A DNA stretch of 64,000 bases, taken from Phialophora verrucosa. Lineage: Eukaryota > Ascomycota > Eurotiomycetes > Chaetothyriales > Herpotrichiellaceae. Numbering within the stretch: position 1 is the stretch's first letter; every line of letters begins with the position of its first letter. Below are positions 43,238 through 53,155 of this stretch, in pieces. A model generated the notes under the pieces. That model did not search any database and was not told where the DNA came from. It worked only from the letters and a program-made list of their open reading frames with translations. The translations under genes were made by a program, and so were the position numbers. The DNA is taken from the NCBI GenBank assembly GCA_002099365.1, contig MSED01000007.1:1240001-1304000 (forward strand), in the 5' to 3' direction.

Positions 43238-45123
43238 CTAGAATGTTTTCAAGTCATCCGCAACGGCAAATGCAGCGGCTGTCTTGCTTTTGATCTCATC
43301 AATGGTGGTTCCTTCGGCCCGCTCTATCAACACGAGACCGTCCAGACGGACATCGAATACGGCAAGGTCGGTGATGATTCGGGACACGCATCGCTTCCCA
43401 GTCAAGGGGAATGTGCAGACTGCGCAGCTGTCAATATCTCCGCCGTACATTGCTCCGAGAACGGGGCCTGGAACTTACCGGGCAGGATCTTGGGATTGCC
43501 TTTCTTATCCACGTGGTCCTAATAATGATCGGTCTCAGCCCCTAACATCCTCACCGGTCGAGAAAAGCCAGCACAACGTACCATCAGAACGACAACCTTA
43601 GTCTCTTGTGGATTCGCCACTAGATCCATCGCGCCACCAATTCCTTTCACCTTTCCTGGAAGCATGAAGTTTGCCAGATCTGCACAGTTTAGCCCTCGTT
43701 ACAATTCAGCCGGCGTTTGTGAGCGTACCCCCGTTTGCGCTGACCTGCAATGCTCCAAGCATGGTCAAGTTAATTTTCCCAGCTCTGATCATCCCAAAGC
43801 TTTCGTGGCTCCCAAAGACGGACGCTCCGGGGTTCAGCGTGATGGTTTCCTTGCCTGGGTTGATGAGATCAGGATCCTCACCCCCGGGGTCGGGATATCT
43901 GCCCATTCCCAATATGCCGTTTTCTGACTGAAGAACGACTTCGACGCCTTCAGGAACAAAGTCTGGTGCTAGCAGAGGCATGCCAATGCCGAGATTGACA
44001 TACATGCCATCCTTGAGTTCCTGAGCTGCTCGCTTCACAATGCGCTCTCTTCGGGCCGATGCCTCGGCCACTGAGCCGTCAGTACAATCATTGTTGAATG
44101 GATCGCACCCCTTAACTCACCTTGTTGCAACTTCTCCTCCGGGCTTTTGGCAAATGTGAACTTCTCGATTTCCTTGGGCACCGTCGCTTTCACGACCCTG
44201 TCAACGTAGATTCCTTGCAGGTGGATGTCCTCTGGGGCAATTTCTCCGGCCTCGACGAGATGGTCCGCCTCGACGATTGTCAGCTTTGCGTTCTTGCCCA
44301 TGACCTCGTTGAAATTGTTCTGCGCCTTTCGGAATCGGCAATTGCCCATCCGATCCGCCTTGTCGACCCTGATCAGTGCGACGTCTCCGAAGATCGATTC
44401 TTCCAACAGATACTGCTTGCCTCGGAAACTTCGTGTCTCGCGAGGTTTGGACATGAGATCGATTGAACCGTCAGGTTTGTATTTCACTGGGAGCTCTCCT
44501 GTCTGCACTGTGACGGAACCAATGGTAAGCCTGCTTCCTGTCCTTGAAAAGGAGACGCCATCATGTTTTCTTACCTATACTTCCGTATGCAGCCGGGGTG
44601 TAAAATGCAGGTACACCAGCTGCTCCAGCTGCGCATCTCTCCGCCATTGTTCCTTGTGGTGTGAGCTCCAAGGAGAGCTCGCCGGACAAATACATGGACT
44701 CGAATTTCTTGTTCTCTCCGATATACGAGGCTATCATCTTGCCGATTTGCTTCGTGTCTAGGAGTTGACCTATGCATGCAGGTATTAGTACGTCCCAACT
44801 TCGAATTCTATATGATCTTCCTGACCCAGTCCTATTCCAGGCATTCCAGCATTATTAGACACCACCGTGAGATTCTTGATTTCCGCGTGGTCACGAAGAG
44901 CGTTGATCAGCGTCATCGGTACCCCCGATAGTCCAAACCCGCCGACAAGGACTGTGTCGCCACTTCTAATGTCAGCAACGGCTTTTGAGGGCGAAGCGAA
45001 GAACTTGTTAATCCGAAGTCGAGCATTGCTGTTGGAAAACGATCGAACTTGAGGAAGGAGGACTGGTAATGGTTTTCTCGTGCCTCGATGGCAATGCAGG
45101 AGGACGATCTGCGATTTCGACAT
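43238..45123 (-). CDS. 3-oxoacid CoA-transferase (SCOT type), probable 3-oxoadipate CoA-transferase
   Basis: This encodes a 513-residue protein in seven exons: 44826-45123, 44575-44769, 44121-44507, 43729-44070, 43582-43679, 43479-43518 and 43238-43419. Alpha and beta halves are fused as in eukaryotic SCOT. The alpha half shows VLVGGFGLSGVPMTLINAL. The beta half carries the catalytic Glu343 in QSENGILGMG. The first 35 residues (HRGTRKPLPVLLPQVRSFS) form a mitochondrial leader. It would move CoA from succinyl-CoA to 3-oxoadipate, giving the substrate of the thiolase. A ketone-body role is the family alternative; cluster context favours 3-oxoadipate. It is divergent from the CaiB-type gene over a 503-base promoter. 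Confidence 0.88.
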
Positions 45124-45626
45124 AGTGGCTCAGCAGAGAAATTTGGTATTGTTCATGCAGCAATCCGAGGACTTCACCTTCATAAACTGGGCTCAAGGCA
45201 CCGTATATTGCATCTCGACTGATTTCATATGCAAAGACATAGTCTTTTTGCTAGCTGTCCCAAGGCCGGAGTCTCCCACCTGGATCTTAGGCACCCAGTT
45301 AGGCGCTTTCGGGGCGCGGCGGCCCCACCTACAATCCTCCTTAGGCACCTCCGCCGCCTGGAATGATCGCTGCTGCAGGGCGCCCACGGAACCAACAGCT
45401 CGTTAATTTCCAGATTTGACGATGAACCCACATACCAAGCCCTGTACGCGGTGTCCAGAAAGAGCATATTGCACAGTCAGTTCGCTTCACAAAGATGCTG
45501 GCCCAGCCGCAGGAAGAGAGCGAGGTGTCTTTGGATGCAGTGCGGGAAGACTCTCTGTCGGCTCTTGTTCAACCCATTCTGAGCCAGCCGGCATAATTTA
45601 TTTCCTTCGGAGTGGAAATCTCCAGC
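45124..45626. other. Shared promoter of two unrelated CoA-transferase genes
   Basis: This 503-base gap lies between the SCOT-type and CaiB/BaiF-type genes, transcribed outward. No gene is present. Only imperfect copies of the cluster B octamer occur (CCCCACCT near 45323 and ACCCACAT near 45425). Confidence 0.5.
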
Positions 45627-47272
45627 ATGATTCCCGTTACTGTTGCCGGAAGACAACTTTCACGATTGAGCTCTAGAGCTAGGACTTCTCCTTCCCGAAG
45701 GCTGGGAACATTGTCGTGCGAGAAGAGCCTCCCTTTGCAGGGAATCAAGGTCGTGGACCTTACTCGGGTTCTAGCTGGAGTGGGTTGCTGCCGTCCCCTG
45801 TAGTTCCTTTTGCTGACAGATTCTCTCCCAGCCCTACTGCACGCAAATTCTGGGCGACCTTGGGTGAGTGCAGGCGATGCGTCCGATCTTCTCCTCCGTA
45901 CTGATGTTCCAAAAGTGCCGATATCACCAAGATCGAACACCCTGTCCGCGGCGACGACACGCGACAATGGGGTCCCCCTTACGCCCCGTACCTCGACGAT
46001 AGGAGCGGCCCTGGAGAAAGTGCATATTACCTCTCTGTAAGACCAATCGTTGGATACTGAGTTTGAAAACCGAGTTGACATCAGGTTTAAGGTCAATCGC
46101 AACAAGAAGTCTTTGGGTGTGTCATTCCAGCATCCAGAGGGCGCCGAGATCATCCGCGAGCTTGCACAGACCGCCGATGTGTTTGTGGAGAACTTCTTGC
46201 CCGGGACATTGAAAAAATATGGACTTGATTTTGCGACTCTGCAAAAGACGAATCCACGGCTGGTATACGCGAGCATAACCGGCTACGGTCAATATGGCCC
46301 ATACAGTGACAGGGCTGGATATGACGTGATGGTGGAAGCGTGAGTCTGTCCTGATACTCTGGTCTCTCCACGGCAAGGGCTCACTGTGACAATCGACAGA
46401 GAAATGGGGTTGATGCACATCACCGGAACGAGAGATGGACCACCGGTCAAGGTCGGCTGCGCAGTCACAGACTTGACCACGGGCATGTATGCTTGCAACA
46501 GCATTATGGCGGCCCTCCTCGAGCGACACAACTCGAACCAAGGTCAACATCTGGATGTGTGTCTGAGCGATTGTCAGGTCGCCACGTTATCGAACATGGC
46601 CGAGTCTGTCCTCATCTCGAAGAAGAGGGACAGTGGCAGATGGGGTACCGCACATCGTATGGCGCCTGAATTGTCATTTCTTTTCCTTCCTTCAGCTGAC
46701 TTCGTCTTTAGCATCCGTAGTACCTTATCGAGCCTTCCAAACGTCCGACGGAGACGTTCTTTTCGGCGGTGGCAATGACCGACTCTTCGGGATCCTATGC
46801 ACGGGGCTAGGAAAACAGGAATGGGCCAGTGACGAGCGTTTCGCAACGAATGCCGCAAGAGTAGCAAACCGCGGCGTCTTGGAACCAGCCATCGAGGAGA
46901 TCACGAAACAGAAAACGACGCAAGAGTGGTTGGACATTTTCGAGGGCACGGGTCTTCCGTACGCCAAAGTCAATGACTTGATGGACACCCTCAATCACAA
47001 ACATGGTGAGTGTCCTGTCCCAAGATTTTTCGCAGAATTCATCTCACATGTCAGTCACAGTTCGAGCCCGAGGTATGGTTGTCTCGATTGACCACCCGAG
47101 CTGCGGTGCGATGGACCTTGTCAACACGCCCATCAAATATTCACGGTCCAAACCTTCAATACGATCGCCGCCACCTTTGCTTGGACAGCACACGGACGAG
47201 ATTCTCAGTACAACGCTGGGCTTTACCCCTTCAAAGATCCGTGATTTGCGAGCGCTCGGGGCAGTTGGCTGA
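45627..47272 (+). CDS. CaiB/BaiF family (type III) CoA-transferase, SUGCT-like
   Basis: This encodes a 440-residue protein in seven exons: 45627-45779, 45832-45863, 45916-46036, 46092-46339, 46400-46656, 46712-47005 and 47055-47272. Signatures in order are GIKVVDLTRVLAGPYCTQIL, KIEHPVRGDDTRQWGPPY, SVNRNKKSLG, DVFVENFLPGTL and YASITGYGQYGPYSDRAGYD, with a catalytic-type Asp in TDLTTGMYA. An Arg/Ser-rich N-terminus suggests mitochondrial import. Human SUGCT and its relatives pass CoA from succinyl-CoA to glutarate and similar dicarboxylates. Here it might activate a dicarboxylic or aromatic acid intermediate (inference). Exon 2 is only 32 bases. It is intact. Confidence 0.85.
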
Positions 47273-47928
47273 GGACGAGGAGACTTGGAAATATTTCGTC
47301 GCAGCAACTCAGACGATTCCCTCAACGGGCGCTCATCTCCTGGCTTGCTTCATGGCACTGGCGCAGAATGTTATGCTCTGTGACGTTTCCCGGCCGCATT
47401 TGCAAGGTAAACCAATACGAATCGGACCCGATAATACGTGGTAAAAAGTGGCGACGCTGCTGAAGCGACGGTCAGTGATAGATCTCTGTGGCACGATAGA
47501 ATGGCCCTAGACGGAATGCGCAACATACTACATATGGCCCTAGATATGTATGTACAAAATAGGTTAATCACGGTGGTTTGACGCTCGATACCGATGAACA
47601 GAAATTGCTCACAGCGATGTGGGGCCGGATCTCGATAGAGCACCAGGTGACTGCAACCTTTTGCAGCGATGGAATATTAAGGCTGTTTACAGAGCAGCCA
47701 TAATTAGACTGTCTCGTGTTTCTGTTGCCGCCAGGCTATCTCCCCACGTTGATCTGGCAATACTTCGAGCAATCAGCTCGAGTGTATGGAGAGTAGCTCA
47801 TGTGCAGAAGTTAATGTGAGCTCCGATATCCTACTGTATTACTCGGTGCGTGAGAAGTGATGCAACTCAGCCTTGCTTGATTTCTTCCTCGATTCTGAGC
47901 GCGCCAATCCTCGACTCTCGCAAGAGCC
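47273..47928. other. Spacer and carrier promoter
   Basis: This is about 650 bases without a supported gene. It contains one octamer of the cluster B type (as ATGTGGGG at 47617). Confidence 0.5.
47617..47624. promoter_or_regulatory. ATGTGGGG (reverse of CCCCACAT), carrier promoter
   Basis: An exact octamer in reverse orientation lies about 305 bases upstream of the mitochondrial carrier ATG. Confidence 0.3.
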
Positions 47929-49260
47929 ATGGCTCAGAAAAGAAATGTCACGTTTGCGCAGGAGTTCGCGGCCGGTAAGTAATCACGAGGAAGAACAAAA
48001 AAGTGGATCTGCACCAACTAAGAACTGATTATTGGGGTTTGCAGGAGCTGGAGCAGGTGTTTCTGAGGTATGTTGCAATGGTCCTGTCGCACTCCATGGC
48101 CGAGAGTGTGCTGACTTGAACCTGCCGACTCTCAGATTCTGATCATGTCAGGGCCATCACAGCGGGTATAATTAAGGGAAGAAGATTGGTTGACATGTCG
48201 ATGTAGGTATCCTCTGGATGTCGTCAAGACGAGGCTGTACGTACATGGCATACCAGGTCAGTATTTTATTTACACACAAGGACCTGACTCCGGAAAGACA
48301 GCTCCAGCAATCAAAGAGTGCCTCAACAGAGTCCTATCGCGGAGTGGTTGACTGCTTCGCGAAGATCATCAGACATGAAGGGTGGGTCACTTTGTCGTGC
48401 TCCTATGTTCAACACGTAAAGCAAATTGCCGACGACATTCGCAGGTTCGGACGCTTATATCGCGGCATTACCGTTCCCATTCTGATGGAAACCCCGAAAA
48501 GGTTGGTCTCATCCTCGAGATGAACACGCCGTGGGGGACGTACCAACGCTGACGATGTCATCTGTTCGTTTCCAGAGCCGTCAAATTCTCCTCCAACGAC
48601 ATCTTCACCAGGCACTACGTGAGGCTTCTTGGGGCCCAAAGGGTAGACCAGACCGTCGCGATCCTCGCTGGCTCCAGCGCAGGTGCCGTGGAAGCAGTCG
48701 TGGTCACTCCGTTCGAGCTTGTCAAGGTTCGATTGCAGGACCCTTCCGTCGCGAGCAGGTACACATCCGTGACCCGGTGCGTGGCTCAGATCGTGCGGAA
48801 CGAGGGACTGTTCGTGCTCTACCAAGGCTTCGAGAGCACATTGTGGCGCCACGTGGTGTGGAACGCCGGGTATTTTGGCAGCATCTTCAAAGTCAAGGCG
48901 GCGTTACCGACGCCAACGACCGAGTTGGAGCAGACCATGACGAACTTCTTCACCGGTGCAATTGGAGGGAGCTTGGGTACACTGCTCAACACGCCCCTTG
49001 ACGTGGTCAAGACGAGGATCCAAGCAGCGACAAGAGCAAAAAAGGGTGGCGCGGCGGCGGCCAAGTATAAGTACAACTGGGCGTTCCCAGCTTTGGTCAC
49101 CGTGGCTCGAGAGGAAGGCATTCGCGGTCTGTACAAGGGCCTCACTGCAAAGCTTCTCCGCTTCTGTCCGGGAGGAGGGATCCTGCTGGCTGCTCATAGC
49201 CAGATCTTGAAGTTATTTGAGGCATCCAATGATGGGAAGCTGTTGAAGCAGGATTTGTGA
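47929..49260 (+). CDS. Mitochondrial carrier, 2-oxodicarboxylate (Odc) type
   Basis: This encodes a 311-residue protein in seven exons: 47929-47974, 48045-48067, 48136-48146, 48207-48240, 48302-48381, 48445-48501 and 48576-49260. Three carrier repeats are present, each with its signature: YPLDVVKTRL, TPFELVKVRLQ and TPLDVVKTRIQ. Length and repeat-specific residues (GITVPILMETPKRAVKFSSN, GFESTLWRHVVWNAGYFG) fit the Odc1/Odc2 (SLC25A21) subfamily, which exchanges 2-oxoadipate and 2-oxoglutarate across the inner membrane. In this cluster it is a good candidate importer of 3-oxoadipate to the mitochondrial CoA-transferase and thiolase (inference). Exon 3 has only 11 bases; without it the SEILIMYPLD segment and frame are lost. 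Confidence 0.87.
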
Positions 49261-49578
49261 TCTGTTAGGGCAAGCGAGGCGCAGCTGTGGGGGCAAACAA
49301 TTCAGGCCGACGTGTCCGCGTTCATGGTTCAACGTCGGATAACACTTTTTTGTACCCAGGTCTGATATTGTCAAGACAGTGGAATAAAAATAGACCATCA
49401 CGGCGCAAATTCAGACCTAAGAGGCTCTTCAGGTCTTGATCAGAAATGATAAGGTGTGGAAGGATTTGCTGTCTGGCTCATCTGCCAGCAAGTTCCACGT
49501 CAAAGTGACCTCCGCCGGAAGGACTCTTCCTCAGAGGCTCAGAAACATCCGCCGACAAAGTTCCCCGGAGAGCGTTGC
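49261..49578. other. Convergent 3' spacer
   Basis: This is about 320 bases between the ends of the carrier and MFS genes. Nothing is recognised in it. Confidence 0.5.
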
Positions 49579-51323
49579 TCATACATGACCGCCTCTGGCA
49601 CGCATCCGACCACCGTAAATATGAAGAACAACAATAATACCCACGGATGCACCGACAATGGCAGCCTGTGTCCCGAAAGATCCGTCATATCCGACTTTCG
49701 CACCCCATTGCACTTGGAAATATCCGACAGAGAATCCACTTATTGCTCGAGAGAAGTTAAGGAGAGCGTTGACTTCTCCAGCTGCGATGGGGTACGCATC
49801 CAGAAGATAAGCGGTCAGGGAGACGGACGCGGCCAGTGTGCCGGCTGTATACATACCCCAACCGATGATGATTGCTGCGTAGTGTAGTGTGTGTTGCAAC
49901 GCCTCGCCAAGGATGACAAGGCCGGGGACCATCAAGGCGGCTGCAATATAATTGGTGACAAGGCGAGCTTCGGGATCAAAAACCCCCTGGTGCTTTTTGA
50001 TGTACCGGTTGGCAAGCCAGTCGTTGAAGAAATGACCCCAGATTTCTGCCAAAATCGTGCCGATTGCCGGTGTCAGACAGATTGCTCCAAGAGCGTTTGG
50101 CCCAAAGCCATATCCACCCGCTTCCTTGGGGACAGTAAACAGAATTGAGGTCCCGATATTGATACCAACTGCCCACATGATATTAATGCCACTAGAACTA
50201 TGGTTAGCTAGGTGTGTGCAGATTTGAGGGCATACTGATCCTCACAAATAAATCATGCTCGGAATGATGATAGGTTTGACGAAGACTCGGAAAAGTCGAT
50301 GGAACGACTCTGGGATGGACAAGAAATATCCTTTTGGGGCCGTAAGTTGCCACAAACCAACCACGCGGAGTAGTCGGTGACCGCGAGCTGGCTGATCTTC
50401 GATTGGAATTTCGCGTCTGTACCATGTTTCGTCCGAGAAGAGAATGATGAGAGCCAGATTGACACAACAACATGCAAATCCCAGCCACAGACAGCCGACA
50501 TATGTACCAGTGCCAGCAATAATGAAGTTGCCAAAGGGCGGGCCGAGATAGGGACCAGTAAGGAAGATAGCGGCCCAGATTCCAATCTTGCGAGCATGTT
50601 GGTGGAAGAAGAACATGTCCTTGATAAAGTTCAGGCCAATGCCCTGGACCGAGGATAGACAGAAGCCTTGGAGAGCTCGAAGGGCATAATAGGTGTCGAA
50701 GTCATCCGTAAGGACGGTACCCAGTGAAAAGAGCGTCCCGGCTAGAGTCGTCCAGAACAAGACTGGAGCACGTCCCCAGAAATATACGAAGGGAACCCAG
50801 AAGAGGCCGCCGATGGCGCTGAAAAATTTAGTCTCACACATGATCTCTCAGCGAGGAACTACTTACAGCATAAGAACATTAAGGTTATTGTTGTAGTTGA
50901 CGACCGCGGGTGACATATTCCATTTGACGCCCTGCAAGATGATGGGAGGGATGCCCAGGGTTGATGTGAAATCACCCAAGCCCGCAGCAATGCCCAGGAT
51001 TACAAGGATCATATGCTTTTTGAAGGGTGACCAGTTCAAGGGGTCATTTGGATCTTCCGACGGCTGCGGAATCAGGACCGTCTGGAAAACGTCAATTCTA
51101 TTGAGCTTGCGTGACAAAGAGAACTGGACATTGCTCTTACGTGTCCGTCTTTGGCCAGTTTCAAACTCCCAAGGAGAGCACCATCAATGTGACCGGCAGT
51201 GACGTCGAGCAAGACAGCCTCATTGCCAAGGTTGATAGTTGGTCGCTCGAGATGAGTTGCTTCAGGTTCGAGGTTGCTTGAGGACTTCTCGACGTCGACA
51301 TGATCGTTAGTCTTGGACGTCAT
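49579..51323 (-). CDS. MFS transporter, drug/organic-compound type
   Basis: This encodes a 527-residue protein in four exons: 51141-51323, 50867-51081, 50246-50818 and 49579-50191. A long cytosolic head leads to PQPSEDPNDPLNWSPFKKH, the entry motif of the fungal DHA1-like group that includes Hol1-type and polyspecific permeases. About twelve hydrophobic segments follow, with a long central loop at residues 270-320. Substrate and direction are not deducible; in cluster B it may import the aromatic substrate or export a toxic intermediate. It is intact. Confidence 0.87.
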
Positions 51324-53155
51324 GGTTGCGAGATTTCAGTGAAGCTGAGGAGTTGGAGTGGAAAGCCAAACAGTCAGCTCACGCTCCCGGGGTATGGCAA
51401 GCCATATTTGTATATCTTGCACAGATTAGTGTCTGGGAATGCCTATGTCTTTCTCCAGACCAGGTCGAATCCCAGGAATCTGTTCTAGCGCCCCCACCTC
51501 GTATCGCATATCGATGTACCAAGTCAAGGGTCTGCCCCAAGCATCACCTCCACAGCCCACCGGGAAGCGAGTCTGGGGTTGAGGTAACCAGGCTGGACTA
51601 TTCGCGCGAAGCATCCAGAAAGGAAATAAGCTGGCCGTCTCGAGAGAAGCAGCCAGCCTGTGGATTGGCGAAGCGAGGCTGCATCAATGAGCTTGCCCCT
51701 GCGTCAGCCTACTCTGTGGTGAGAACGAGCCAATAGCAAACAGTCGCCGACACGAGAAGAAGACGGAATTCACGTACCCTCTGGTTGGATCGATCCAATA
51801 GCAAACAGTGGCAGTCTCCCTAGGAGGAGTAGCCGAACCCCACGAATCCTCCGATCGGGGTCGGAGGGGGTGGGGAAAAGCTGGAGCGTTGATGCATTCC
51901 TCGTACCCCGTGGGATATGCCGGCCTTTCATTGGAGTACTGTACTCCTCAAACAGCCTGTACAGCATGACTGAGGCAGAGAGGAATGCGTCCTTGATGGC
52001 TCCAGATGTACAAGGCGGTTGCGCAGGCGTGAAGTCAAAGAGTATGACACCTGCTTGCCAGAACAACAGCCACAGTCAGTGCGTAGATTTGATCCATGTA
52101 CCCATGTAAATAGGAAGCTGGGAATTCCGTCGTCACCCAGCGGTCTGCTTCCATTGCACCATTCGGAGCCGTTTAAGCGGCAAGTGAGGAAGGCTCCGAT
52201 GTCGATAGCGGATTACGAGTACTCGTAGGTGAAGCCGATCAAAAATGCAGAAATGGGGGGCACGTGACCCGCAGCAGACGCTGCGTGGCTGCCTCGAAGT
52301 AACAGGGTTACTAACCGAAATCAAGGTAGTGCGTACAGCTCGCGGCTATCATTGGTTGGTGCCGCTTTACGGAATCATTAGTGCTTCTTGTCTCTTAAAA
52401 TGTCGGCGAGCCGTTTCCGAGGAACCCCCGCTTCGGCAAACTCTAGACTCGACTTTGAGAGTGTGAGGGTAGACTTCTCTCTAGGACCTACGCGACTCAT
52501 CATCTGCGCTTGGATTGTGGACATATTTTGGCCCTTTTCATGGCGATAGATCTGTTCTTTGGCTCTACTATCGCTACTCAGAGCCCTCAAAGTTCGTTCG
52601 AACACGCCTCTTACCAGTTTGACTATGCAAATCTAACACCTTACAGGCGGTGTTCGGGCGTAAATACCCTACTGTCGAGAGTCCAACACCGCACTGTTCA
52701 ACACGGAGACGGAAGCGAATAAGAGATCTGGCTACAGATTACTCCATAGTAGAGAGTCCAGGCACAACGGAGAAAGAGAAGACACCAAAGAAGCTAGACT
52801 TGCTAGGCTGGGGAGCCATGCGAGAACAAGACCGATGCCTTCCAGTTTGGCCCTTTACGCCCCTTCAACCCCCGCATCTCCATCCCTCGGCGCCTACTTG
52901 GCGGGACTTAATCCTCCGTTAGTGCCGCCGCCTCGAATTTCAATTGGCAACTTATACTTCAACCATTTTAACCGGTACTTGTCTTTCCCATTCCACTGGT
53001 ACTTGTACATCTACACTTTTAGCTGCCACTTTGACGCAAAGTTACTTGGTTACGTCTTTTTCTTATCTATCTCCTACCTCCATTGCGTTGTGCCGTCTGA
53101 GTTCACAGCCGTCTGATGCTCTCGTCCCGGCCGTGGTTCAAAATCGCCTGTTCAG
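51324..53155. other. Long divergent promoter region between MFS and second regulator
   Basis: This is about 1.8 kb with no supported gene; open frames are short and lack domains. A 15-base direct repeat, CCAATAGCAAACAGT, is present at 51730-51744 and 51795-51809. A G-rich patch l lies near 51855-51885. Confidence 0.55.
51730..51809. repeat. 15-bp direct repeat pair, 65 bp apart
   Basis: CCAATAGCAAACAGT occurs twice without mismatch, at 51730-51744 and 51795-51809. It contains a CCAAT box core. It may be a regulatory duplication of the MFS promoter. Confidence 0.65.
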
